A stretch of DNA of 38,258 bases from a virus. Made by a program: the position numbers and the translations under genes. The number at the start of each line of letters is the position of its first letter. The first letter of the stretch is position 1. Shown here in pieces: positions 32,831 to 38,258 of this stretch. The notes below the pieces were generated by a model, which saw nothing but the letters and a program-made list of their open reading frames with translations, was not told the origin of the DNA and ran no database searches. The stretch lies in IMG/VR virus record IMGVR_UViG_3300035698_020457, positions 1 through 38,258 of that record; one strand, given 5' to 3'.

Positions 32831-33093
32831 ATCTTCCTTTTTATTTTGACTTTTCGATTATTTTCGAGTCTTTCTTCTTTAATAACTTTATCTTGACTCA
32901 TATTGCTCATTTGATAAGTTTTTATGTTTTCTGTTATTTTACTGCCACACGTAGGACAGTTTTGATAAAATATTTTGCCATCTGCGTCTTCAGATATTTC
33001 ATCGGCTATACAAAAATTAATCATTTCTCCATTTTTGTAATATTGTCCGATTATATGATATTTACATCTATCTCTTCTTCGTTTGTTTCCCAT
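32788..33093 (-). CDS. Zinc-ribbon-like basic protein, 101 aa
   Basis: Starts with a basic patch (GNKRRRDRCKYH), has another Cys near residue 28, then CPTCGS, suggesting a zinc site, and finishes with a strongly basic tail. AGAGGAG precedes it. It overlaps the bS21 gene by 26 bases. Possibly RNA or ribosome associated; no family recognised. Confidence 0.55.
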   Translation of the reverse strand: MGNKRRRDRCKYHIIGQYYKNGEMINFCIADEISEDADGKIFYQNCPTCGSKITENIKTYQMSNMSQDKVIKEERLENNRKVKIKRKICRIPKRQSRLKKK

Positions 33094-33304
33094 TTTCTGT
33101 TCTCCTCTTGTTACTGCGTTGTGCGGCCATTCTCTTCTTACGTTTTTTCTCGCTGGGTTTCACAAATACAGAATGGTCTCTGTATTGTCTTATAATATCC
33201 CAATCACGTGTTAATTTCTTAAACTTGCGTAAGATTTTATCAAACGATTCTTGAGAAGAATTGTCTCTATCAGATAGAGTAATTTGACGTCCTTTCATTT
33301 TCAC
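33068..33304 (-). CDS. rpsU: Ribosomal protein bS21 homologue
   Basis: 78 residues. The central part (SQESFDKILRKFKKLTRDWD, IIRQYRDHSVFVKPSEKKRK) aligns by eye with the bS21 pattern: F-x-x-x-L-x-x-F-K-x, an Arg/aromatic segment, then F-x-K-P-S/T-E-x-K-R-K and a basic tail with A-x-R. bS21 sits on the 30S platform near the anti-Shine-Dalgarno sequence and affects mRNA initiation. Phage copies are known and thought to redirect host ribosomes. The start is a GTG at 33304 with GGAG at good spacing, or the ATG at 33298. Confidence 0.82.
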   Translation of the reverse strand: MKMKGRQITLSDRDNSSQESFDKILRKFKKLTRDWDIIRQYRDHSVFVKPSEKKRKKRMAAQRSNKRRTENGKQTKKR

Positions 33305-33357
33305 ACTTTCTCCTTTCTATCAAAATTATTAACTATATAATCTAAGAGTTTTTTCAT
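33301..33357 (-). CDS. Possible 18-aa leader peptide before bS21
   Basis: A short frame MKKLLDYIVNNFDRKEKV from ATG 33355-33357 ends at a TGA that overlaps the bS21 GTG. The ribosome site of bS21 lies inside it. It could couple or regulate bS21 translation. Support is position and GAGAG upstream only. Confidence 0.3.
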   Translation of the reverse strand: MKKLLDYIVNNFDRKEKV

Positions 33358-33368
33358 TAATGTTCTCT

Positions 33369-33554
33369 CTATTTAGAATCTGTTTCAGTTTCGTCAAACG
33401 AATCTAAATCAATACCAAAACTATCACTCTCAATGAGGTCATAACAAGCTGTGTGATATTTATTATTTTGTCTGACAACGTAATCATCTTTATCATAAAT
33501 CTCAGATTTGCAATAGATACAATATCCTATTGTCTCTTTTTCGTTGTCCATCAT
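33369..33554 (-). CDS. Small zinc-finger protein, 61 aa
   Basis: GYCIYCKSEI and a later YHTACYDLI give Cys-Cys...His-Cys, like a LIM-type or short treble-clef finger, followed by an acidic Ser/Asp-rich tail. AAAGGAT precedes the start. It is one base after its upstream neighbour. Function unknown. Confidence 0.6.
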   Translation of the reverse strand: MMDNEKETIGYCIYCKSEIYDKDDYVVRQNNKYHTACYDLIESDSFGIDLDSFDETETDSK

Positions 33555-33555
33555 C

Positions 33556-33921
33556 TTATCCTTTCTTCTTTTTCAAGTATTCATATAAATAACCTTGAAT
33601 ATTAAATAGTATGGCACAGAGAGCTTCTTCTATGCCGTCTTTGCTTTTATATCCTCTATGCTCTTTCCATAAATCCATAAAATGTCTCCATAATGATTTC
33701 ATATAAGCATCCATCGGAATACCTTTTTGCCAATTATCAGAATCTCTTAAACTTCCATCAGATTGTTTTCTGTGTTTGTGCATATATTCAGCAAATCTTT
33801 CAACAACTATTGGAGAATAGAATCCTTCATAATCATATTTCCCTACTGACGTGTCTCTTGTTGCGCCTGATTCAAACTTTCTAATTACTCCTGTATCAGT
33901 TGTTTTCTTTGCCTTGGACAT
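33556..33921 (-). CDS. dATP/dGTP diphosphohydrolase-domain protein (DUF5664/MazZ-like)
   Basis: 121 residues with RKFESGATRDTSVGKYDYEG, an ERFAEYMHKH helix, SDNWQKGIP, a YMKSLWRHFMDLWKEH helix and EEALCAILFNIQGYLYEYL. These follow the pattern of the phage family with an N-terminal nucleotide hydrolase fold related to MazG and MazZ (G-A-x-R, NWxKGIP, SLxRHxxxW). MazZ enzymes clear dATP/dGTP in phages with 2-aminoadenine genomes, but many members occur without that. No aminoadenylosuccinate synthase-like gene (PurZ) is seen here. Confidence 0.75.
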   Translation of the reverse strand: MSKAKKTTDTGVIRKFESGATRDTSVGKYDYEGFYSPIVVERFAEYMHKHRKQSDGSLRDSDNWQKGIPMDAYMKSLWRHFMDLWKEHRGYKSKDGIEEALCAILFNIQGYLYEYLKKKKG

Positions 33922-34228
33922 TTTTTTGTTCTCCTTTTTCTATTTTTTCAAGATTATCTGATATTTTTTTAACTTCGTCTATTCTTAAAGCAACAAAATG
34001 GTCAAATACTTTTTTACAGTTTTCGCATATTTCTACTAATTTAATAGTTTTAGACCTTTTTTGCATTCTCGCCATAATATCTTCTAAAGGATTTCTATCT
34101 TCTTCGTAAGCATTATATGGGTTTGTTTCTGACTCTTCCTGAGTAGTTGTGTTAAGTCCTAAAATATACTTCTTATCTCCAACTTTAACAACCGATTGAC
34201 AAATATCACAAAGACATAGATAAGACAT
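33896..34228 (-). CDS. Zinc-ribbon protein, 110 aa
   Basis: N-terminal CLCDICQSVV and mid-protein CENCKKVFD form a likely zinc ribbon split by a long, acidic insert (about residues 28-55). The C-terminal segment is a charged helix. Overlaps the downstream gene by 26 bases. No family recognised. Confidence 0.55.
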   Translation of the reverse strand: MSYLCLCDICQSVVKVGDKKYILGLNTTTQEESETNPYNAYEEDRNPLEDIMARMQKRSKTIKLVEICENCKKVFDHFVALRIDEVKKISDNLEKIEKGEQKNVQGKENN

Positions 34229-34234
34229 AATGTA

Positions 34235-34891
34235 TTATTCCTTTGTTATAGCGCCGTCTTTTATAAGGCGCCCTGTTGGAGCTTCTGGTTTAGATTCTTG
34301 TAATTCTTTTAATGTTCTTTTACTTTTATTTAAAGTATATAGATATATGTGTTCTTCTATCAATCTAAATACAGCTTTAATTGATTGAACAATTTTAACT
34401 CTTAAACTTTGTATTTTTCTATCATATCTTATAGTAAGAAAATCAGTCAATTGCTTTTTATTATCAAATAACTTTCCTCCAGAATCTATAACAAGATATA
34501 ATGCCCATTTTGAAAGTTTAGTTTTTGCATCAGACCATATAAGATATATCGGTTTATGCAATCTCCAAGCTTCAGCCATTTCATGAATAGTTCCTGTTGT
34601 TGGAATATCGGGAAATAAATGAACTATAACAAAATCGCTTTTATGAACCATGCGTAAATCTTTCGTAACTACTCTCGCAAATTTTTCGTTAAATTTATCA
34701 TAGTGCCCAGAGCCAATCCAAGCATTGAATTTCTCTTGGGCTTCCATTACAGTCATGTCAGTAACAAGTGGCTCCGTCTTACATGGGTCCTGAACGTATA
34801 TACCAGTCTCATCTAATGCCGGAGTTATAGCGTCTCTCCAAAGCACACCACCGTCTTTCTTAGCGAATTCAATTGCGCCGGCTACCGTCAA
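34235..34891 (-). CDS. Nucleoside 2-deoxyribosyltransferase-like protein
   Basis: 218 residues starting TVAGAIEFAKKDGGVLWRDA, with YVQDPCK, then VHKSDFVIVHLFPDIPTTGT and IHEMAEAWRLHKPIYLIW, the Rossmann-like core of the family (substrate loop GAI, Asp/Glu in the second half). It transfers deoxyribose between bases or hydrolyses nucleotides. The frame has no ATG. The only plausible start is TTG 34889-34891, preceded by a hairpin instead of a ribosome site, and overlapping the stop of a 14-codon frame that does have a perfect one. The N-terminus is therefore uncertain. Confidence 0.8.
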   Translation of the reverse strand: MTVAGAIEFAKKDGGVLWRDAITPALDETGIYVQDPCKTEPLVTDMTVMEAQEKFNAWIGSGHYDKFNEKFARVVTKDLRMVHKSDFVIVHLFPDIPTTGTIHEMAEAWRLHKPIYLIWSDAKTKLSKWALYLVIDSGGKLFDNKKQLTDFLTIRYDRKIQSLRVKIVQSIKAVFRLIEEHIYLYTLNKSKRTLKELQESKPEAPTGRLIKDGAITKE

Positions 34892-34932
34892 AGGTAGGTA
34901 TAAAATAATTTAATATTCTTTATACCTATCAT
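34888..34932 (-). CDS. 14-codon leader frame before the deoxyribosyltransferase gene
   Basis: ATG 34930-34932 has a full AAGGAGGTGAT ribosome site at ideal spacing within the end of the HNH gene. It encodes MIGIKNIKLFYTYL and stops at a TGA overlapping the TTG of the next gene (TTGA). It may be a leader peptide, or the former N-terminus separated by a frameshift. Confidence 0.45.
   Translation of the reverse strand: MIGIKNIKLFYTYL
34893..34930 (-). repeat. Inverted repeat / RNA hairpin in the leader
   Basis: Arms 34893-34904 (GGTAGGTATAAA) and 34919-34930 (TTTATACCTATC) pair over 12 positions with one mismatch, loop 14 bases. In the transcript it separates the strong ribosome site from the TTG of the deoxyribosyltransferase gene. 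No T-run follows, so it is not a simple terminator. Confidence 0.7.
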
Positions 34933-35447
34933 TGAGCATCACCTCCTTCAAGCATTTCAGACACATGATAACCTATTATATCATGCTCTTTTTTAACATG
35001 TTCAAAATATTGTTTGATTTGTCCTGTCTTAACTAAATAATTATATGCTAAATGATGAATTTTTTTATGATGACTATTTGAAGTTATAAATAAATTATTT
35101 AACTTGTCATTCTTTTTATCTTCATCTATATGATGAATATGTTCTAATATATCTAACGTTCTTCCTATAAATTTTTCAACTAAACTTCTATATCTGTATT
35201 GTGTTTTATCGCATTTATCATGAACTAACATTCTTCCCATACTGCCAAGTCTTATTTCTTTATAATTATAAGGTCTTTTCCCTTTGCCAGCTTCACTTAA
35301 CTTTTTACGAGTTTCTAATGTAACTCCAAATTTATTATGACAATTAGTTGAGCAGTATTTTGCTGAATCTTTTCTATATGAATATACTTTAAACTCTTTC
35401 CCACAATATAAACATTTTTTCAGTATTTTGCCACCTTTATAATTCAT
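34929..35447 (-). CDS. HNH homing endonuclease with NUMOD3-like motif
   Basis: 172 residues. N-terminal zinc finger CLYCGKEF...YCSTNCHNKF, then TRKKLSEAGKGKRP, a NUMOD3-type DNA-binding helix, and an HNH core ILEHIHHIDEDKKNDKLNNL followed by SHHKKIH. It differs in build from the two other HNH proteins of the window. It begins at the stop of the previous gene (TAATG) and ends 38 bases before the deoxyribosyltransferase frame, so it may have inserted at that gene's 5' end. Confidence 0.87.
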   Translation of the reverse strand: MNYKGGKILKKCLYCGKEFKVYSYRKDSAKYCSTNCHNKFGVTLETRKKLSEAGKGKRPYNYKEIRLGSMGRMLVHDKCDKTQYRYRSLVEKFIGRTLDILEHIHHIDEDKKNDKLNNLFITSNSHHKKIHHLAYNYLVKTGQIKQYFEHVKKEHDIIGYHVSEMLEGGDAQ

Positions 35448-35791
35448 TATTCTACGTCTCCGTTAGATTCTATTTTTGTGTTTTCATAAAGTGCCATTTC
35501 ATTATCATAATTATCTAAAATAGTAAGCAAGAAATCGGCATCTGTTTTTAATCTTCTTTTTATTTCTTTATAACAGCACATTACAGCTCCAGTTAGGTCA
35601 TTGTATTTTTGATAATTTGGTTTTTGACCTACAAAATTACATATAAACTGTCTAATTAAAGCTTCGGCATGTTTTTGTTGATGATGTTTTACGTGATAGA
35701 ATATTTGATAATTTAATTCACCTGCTAATAATGCTCTATCGCCTTTTCTTAAAGCTTCTCTTCTTCCATCATCTTTATTTATATAAGGCAT
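35447..35791 (-). CDS. Conserved short phage protein, 114 aa
   Basis: Begins MPYINKDDGRREAL, has GELNYQIFYHV near residue 24, then a DLTGAVMCCYKEIKRRL helix and ends YENTKIESNGDVE. This pattern (MPYI..., ELNY..., G-x-x-x-C-x-x-E/K-x-x-R-R, ...K-x-x-x-NGDV) is shared by a family found in many phages and metagenomic contigs. Function unknown. AAGGAAG precedes the start. Confidence 0.7.
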   Translation of the reverse strand: MPYINKDDGRREALRKGDRALLAGELNYQIFYHVKHHQQKHAEALIRQFICNFVGQKPNYQKYNDLTGAVMCCYKEIKRRLKTDADFLLTILDNYDNEMALYENTKIESNGDVE

Positions 35792-35792
35792 A

Positions 35793-36038
35793 TTATTCTT
35801 CCTTTTCTTTTATCATATAACATTTCGTATATTTGAATCCGTATTTATTCATAGTTGTATCTACATCTAACTTTTTCTTTTCGCTATATATTAATTCATA
35901 TCGTATTAGCTTGCCAATAGCTCCGAGATACTCTTCGCCTAACTCTACTTTAATTAATTCAGAAGTTATATTTTCTTTTCTTGTTGTTATGTAATCAAGA
36001 AGTTTTTGTTCTTTTTCTGATAATCTTATATCGCTCAT
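35793..36038 (-). CDS. Small helical, possibly winged-helix protein, 81 aa
   Basis: LSEKEQKLLDYITTRKENIT followed by a helix and LIRYELIYSEKKKL fits a compact winged helix. It is the first gene after promoter P3, a position often held by a regulator. AAGGAG precedes the ATG. The DNA-binding role is inference. Confidence 0.55.
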   Translation of the reverse strand: MSDIRLSEKEQKLLDYITTRKENITSELIKVELGEEYLGAIGKLIRYELIYSEKKKLDVDTTMNKYGFKYTKCYMIKEKEE

Positions 36039-36056
36039 CTCTTTCTCCTTTAGTCT

Positions 36057-36099
36057 ATTATATCATGATTCTAAGTTCGTTGTCAAGTAATATTGTCAT
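36057..36099 (-). promoter_or_regulatory. Promoter P3 with upstream TGACA element
   Basis: Minus strand: TTGACA at 36081-36086, 18-base spacer, TGATATAAT with TATAAT at 36057-36062. A TGACA copy lies at 36094-36098, 13 bases away. It drives the gene at 36038 and probably the 12-kb operon down to 23.75 kb, as no other clear promoter or terminator is seen within it. Confidence 0.87.
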
Positions 36100-36113
36100 C
36101 TTTTGAAAATAAT

Positions 36114-36272
36114 TTATTTTGCTTCTGATTGCTCTTTTATGATGATAGCAATACAAGCATTACATACTCTGACAGGTTTAACTCTACCAGATTTATTTCT
36201 TGCTGAAACAGTTGTAAGATATTGCATAGGTAAAGTTAATTTACAACGATTACATTGTTGAAAGTTAGGCAT
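36114..36272 (-). CDS. Small zinc-ribbon protein, 52 aa
   Basis: The frame starts MPNFQQCNRCKLTLPMQYLT and later has CNACIAII, two CxxC pairs about 30 residues apart. The ATG overlaps the previous stop (TAATG). It ends just before promoter P3. Function unknown. Confidence 0.6.
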   Translation of the reverse strand: MPNFQQCNRCKLTLPMQYLTTVSARNKSGRVKPVRVCNACIAIIIKEQSEAK

Positions 36273-36451
36273 TATGTTTTGCTTTCTTCTTTAACATCGT
36301 TTCTATAATCTTCAATCTCTTCTAAAACAAATTTTATTGACTTTCTCAATTTTTTTATTTCTTTAATGATTATAACATCACAAGTCATAATACAACTACA
36401 GATTCCTAATATTGAAATTATCAAAACTATTACTTTTCCCCAAGTCAACAT
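36272..36451 (-). CDS. Small membrane protein, 59 aa
   Basis: The N-terminal half (WGKVIVLIISILGICSCIM) is a transmembrane span; the rest is a charged helix (IKEIKKLRKSIKFVLEEIED). AAGGAG precedes the ATG. Possible membrane anchor with a coiled-coil tail; no family recognised. Confidence 0.55.
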   Translation of the reverse strand: MLTWGKVIVLIISILGICSCIMTCDVIIIKEIKKLRKSIKFVLEEIEDYRNDVKEESKT

Positions 36452-36467
36452 TAGTTATCTCCTTATT

Positions 36468-37142
36468 TTAAAATCTTATACTGAAGTAAGCCATTATTCT
36501 TTTGTCTTCAAGAAAATTATTATACCCAGTGCCTACAGCTATACCTACTGCTGAGTTATCTAAACCTATGCCATCGAGCTTATACGATACTCCAAGAGGG
36601 TATATACCAGCAGTTGTTATGATACTGTCTAATCTGAGCTTCCAAGCTTTAAACCAACTGATTCCAACTCCAGCTTCGCCAGCAAGTGAACCGTCTGTTC
36701 CTATGCTTCCTCCCACTACTGCAATTGGCTCTAATATAAAGCCGAAAGGTTTAAGTTGTTTTCTAAGACCATCTAAATCTTTTGCTTTCAATCTCTTTAA
36801 AACATTGCCATCTTTATCTTCTACTGTAACGTTACCATTTTCATCTATATGAAGCACTGTATCGTCATGTAGTTTGATAAAAGATTCTTTATAGTCTCCT
36901 ATATCAATCTTGAGAGGTTGATTCGCTCTCCCGGTATACCAGCCATATCCAAAAATCGATACAACAATTATGGCAAATATAATTAGCTTTCTTATATTAA
37001 ACAATGAAGCAATATCTTTTCCCCAATCTTTTGGAGAAAACAATCCAAACATACCTGAAACAAATTTACCTATAGAAAAAGGTTCTCTCTCTTTTATTTC
37101 TGTTAGCTTATACTTTTGGCCTACGCTTGAATTGGTTTTCAT
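36468..37142 (-). CDS. Membrane-anchored protein with beta-rich C-terminus, 224 aa
   Basis: A charged N-terminal 45 residues, a transmembrane helix near 50-68 (IRKLIIFAIIVVSIFGYGWY), a helical/strand region with DENGNVTVEDKDGNVLKRL, and a Gly-rich C-terminal 90 residues of alternating hydrophobic strands ending in AYFSIRF. The C-terminus looks like repeated amphipathic beta strands. It may be a lysis or envelope-interacting protein; not recognised. AAAGGAG precedes the start. Confidence 0.6.
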   Translation of the reverse strand: MKTNSSVGQKYKLTEIKEREPFSIGKFVSGMFGLFSPKDWGKDIASLFNIRKLIIFAIIVVSIFGYGWYTGRANQPLKIDIGDYKESFIKLHDDTVLHIDENGNVTVEDKDGNVLKRLKAKDLDGLRKQLKPFGFILEPIAVVGGSIGTDGSLAGEAGVGISWFKAWKLRLDSIITTAGIYPLGVSYKLDGIGLDNSAVGIAVGTGYNNFLEDKRIMAYFSIRF

Positions 37143-37143
37143 T

Positions 37144-37272
37144 TTAAATCTCCTTTATACATCTTTGCCCGCATTTAGGACATACGAGTATAGTTTCCAA
37201 ATCAACAATGAACTTAATTATTTTATCTTTATATTTACAGTTTGCACATATTACTTCTTTATTTTTATTCAT
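37144..37272 (-). CDS. Small zinc-ribbon protein, 42 aa
   Basis: The frame from ATG 37270-37272 has CANCKYKD and CPKCGQRC, two knuckles 19 residues apart. It overlaps the upstream gene by eight bases and its end contains the ribosome site of the next gene. Function unknown. Confidence 0.6.
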   Translation of the reverse strand: MNKNKEVICANCKYKDKIIKFIVDLETILVCPKCGQRCIKEI

Positions 37273-37492
37273 TTCTTGGAATCTCTTTTAATTTTATTGT
37301 TGCCATATAAACTTCCAACTTTGGAAATTTCTTATGAAAAAAAGAAGAGCGAGCTTTTCCAGCTTTCTCAGCTTTCTCGCTCGCTTTATATAATTCTTTA
37401 TATCTTTTTTCTAATCTTCGTAATTTATTCTGATGTGTTGCTATGTAATGACTCTTCTTTGGCTTCGTGCGGACATAAGGTATATAAGTCAT
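37265..37492 (-). CDS. Basic helical protein, 75 aa
   Basis: Strongly basic (KLRRLEKRYKELYKASEKAE...) with a likely coiled helix and a C-terminal strand (KLEVYMATIKLKEI). First gene after promoter P4, AGGGAGG ribosome site. No family recognised. Confidence 0.6.
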   Translation of the reverse strand: MTYIPYVRTKPKKSHYIATHQNKLRRLEKRYKELYKASEKAEKAGKARSSFFHKKFPKLEVYMATIKLKEIPRNE

Positions 37493-37522
37493 CTATCCTC
37501 CCTTTGTTTTATCTTCTATTTG

Positions 37523-37565
37523 ATTATATCACATTTCATAGTGGTGTGTCAAGTAATACTGTCAT
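37523..37565 (-). promoter_or_regulatory. Promoter P4 with upstream TGACA element
   Basis: Minus strand: TTGACA at 37547-37552, 18-base spacer, TGATATAAT with TATAAT at 37523-37528. The second TGACA at 37560-37564 lies 13 bases from the -35. Same layout as P1-P3. It drives the 75-aa gene and the three after it. Confidence 0.87.
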
Positions 37566-37851
37566 TTATTTTTAATAAGTCAAAATGCTCAAATTCTGAG
37601 TCATATTGGATACGGGCTCTGCCCAGTTTTAGAATCATGCAAATGTTTGTTTGAAAAATGGAATTTCATTTTTCTACGTTATCTTTGATAACGTATTATT
37701 TCTATGAGTATCTTCGTAGAAGATACGAATAGTAACGTAAAGTAGTATTATTATATACTAAGTAGTTATATACTCTATATCACTATTACTACACTATACT
37801 CAATATTTATATTTAGTATGTCAAGACTTACTTATATATACATATATACTA
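37566..37851. other. Structured AT-rich non-coding region
   Basis: About 285 bases without a convincing gene, the longest such stretch here. It has three hairpins in a row: arms 37653-37660/37667-37674 (8 bp, 6-base loop), 37675-37683/37687-37695 (9 bp, loop TTT) and 37708-37715/37719-37726 (8 bp, loop GTA). A GGGC/GCCC mini-stem lies at 37614-37624. From 37740 on it is nearly pure A/T with repeated TATACT/TAGTA words. Candidates are a replication origin, a regulatory RNA or a terminator cluster of the PC4 gene. Confidence 0.6.
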
Positions 37852-38052
37852 TTATAAGTTGTCAAAGACCTCAAGTCCAGCTTTCAATACAGATTCAGCA
37901 ATATCAATTGGAATGGTAATTCCTTTTCTTGTTGGTTTGAATTTTTTAGTTTCTTCATCTAAATAATATTTTCTAATATCAATATAAGTTTTATTTTTAT
38001 ATTCAGATTTTTGAATTCTTATAATACTATTTCCATAACCTATATCTTTCAT
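37852..38052 (-). CDS. PC4-like ssDNA-binding protein
   Basis: 66 residues. KTYIDIRKYYLDEETKKFKP, then TRKGITIPIDIAESVLKAGL match the PC4/Sub1 fold: the strand V/I-D-I-R-x-Y/F-x-x-D, a turn, the P-x-x-K-G-I-x-L/I motif and a C-terminal helix. PC4 proteins dimerise and bind single-stranded or melted DNA; phage and bacterial versions are known. AGGAG precedes the start. A role at promoters or at replication forks is likely. Confidence 0.8.
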   Translation of the reverse strand: MKDIGYGNSIIRIQKSEYKNKTYIDIRKYYLDEETKKFKPTRKGITIPIDIAESVLKAGLEVFDNL

Positions 38053-38053
38053 A

Positions 38054-38258
38054 TCACTTTCTCCTTAAAATTCTAAATTTTTTAGCAATGAGTCTTATAT
38101 TATCTTTTTTAATTATATCTTTTTCTCTTACATAACATTTTAAAATAGAATTGATTTGTTTTTTTGAATTTATTTTCATACAACGTTGATATTGTTTAAG
38201 TTGAACTTTATTATTTTTTACACAAAAGTGAAATCCTTCTCTATTAAACTCGCTAAGA
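38054..38258 (-). CDS. Partial CDS at right edge, unknown
   Basis: A frame open at the right edge gives 67 visible residues ending at TGA 38054-38056. It is basic and helical (KVQLKQYQRCMKINSKKQIN, KKFRILRRK). It overlaps neither strand's other frames and ends with the ribosome site of the PC4-like gene. No family recognised. Confidence 0.55.
   Translation of the reverse strand, partial: LSEFNREGFHFCVKNNKVQLKQYQRCMKINSKKQINSILKCYVREKDIIKKDNIRLIAKKFRILRRK

Noticed and set aside
34888-34895. RF2-type +1 frameshift site (CTT TGA C) at the end of the 14-codon leader
   Set aside because: A +1 shift there leads to a frame that stops after a few codons; the enzyme frame lies at -1 relative to the leader, and no internal ribosome site stimulates the shift.
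34929-35447. Group I intron carrying the HNH gene
   Set aside because: The upstream gene ends normally and the HNH start overlaps its stop; there is no room for intron core sequences on either side.
37576-37650. tRNA-like sequence around the GGGCTCTGCCC stem
   Set aside because: No acceptor, D, anticodon and T arms can be fitted on either strand.
37793-37824. Promoter with TTGACA at 37819-37824
   Set aside because: The only -10-like word (TATAGT) is at a 20-base spacing, with no TGn extension and no second TGACA element.
1-38258. Plus-strand genes
   Set aside because: All plus-strand frames lie opposite better minus-strand genes, lack ribosome sites, and show hydrophobic Phe/Ile/Ser-rich translations typical of antisense AT-rich coding DNA.
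1-38258. CRISPR array, IS element, integrase or attachment site
   Set aside because: No regularly spaced repeats, transposase or integrase motifs, or flanking direct repeats were seen.

Overview
The window is an AT-rich, very densely packed stretch of what looks like a large lytic phage genome, or a phage-like contig from a metagenome. Every convincing gene lies on the minus strand, so transcription runs from high to low coordinates. Genes usually overlap by 1-40 bases or abut, most have a strong AGGAG-type ribosome binding site, and many are very small. No structural, packaging, integrase or tRNA genes were found. The strong Shine-Dalgarno signals and TTGACA/TATAAT promoters with a TGn extension suggest a host with Firmicutes-like expression signals. 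That host assignment is inference.

Reading in the direction of transcription: 38.26-36.1 kb holds a PC4-like ssDNA-binding protein, a structured non-coding stretch with three hairpins, and small membrane or zinc proteins. A long operon from a promoter near 36.06 kb to about 23.75 kb starts with a small winged-helix-like protein, a conserved short phage protein, an HNH endonuclease, a nucleoside deoxyribosyltransferase-like protein, a dATP/dGTP diphosphohydrolase-domain protein, ribosomal protein bS21, a 5'-3' exonuclease and ClpP. It continues with a membrane-anchored trypsin-like protease, a Fic protein, peptide deformylase, a site-2 protease, an ImmA/IrrE-type peptidase, a LOG family protein, an amidoligase, a BT1/MFS-type transporter, a GNAT acetyltransferase and a PnuC-like membrane protein.

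A second promoter near 23.68 kb starts a unit with an M42 aminopeptidase, then small genes, an archaeo-eukaryotic-type primase fused to a RecA-fold ATPase, a RuvC-like resolvase, RecA/UvsX and a possible recombination mediator. Next come a cupin and a 1309-residue family B DNA polymerase fused to an ABC ATPase and a GNAT acetyltransferase domain. A hairpin terminator at 11.55 kb closes this unit.

A third promoter at 11.5 kb drives a PD-(D/E)XK-type nuclease, HNH endonucleases, metallophosphoesterases including a gp47/SbcD homologue with an in-frame TGA, an RNA ligase, a dual-specificity phosphatase, gp46/SbcC, a polynucleotide kinase-like protein and many small zinc-ribbon proteins. The far left is a truncated polysaccharide pyruvyl transferase gene.

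The genes group into four themes. The first is T4-like replication and recombination. The second is RNA end repair. The third is an unusual protein-processing set: an anchored trypsin-like protease, site-2 protease and ClpP resembling a regulated intramembrane proteolysis cascade, plus peptide deformylase, M42 and ImmA-like peptidases. The fourth is a possible small-molecule or peptide-modification and transport set. Four promoters share one architecture with an additional TGTCA element 13 bases beyond the -35 box, suggesting common control.
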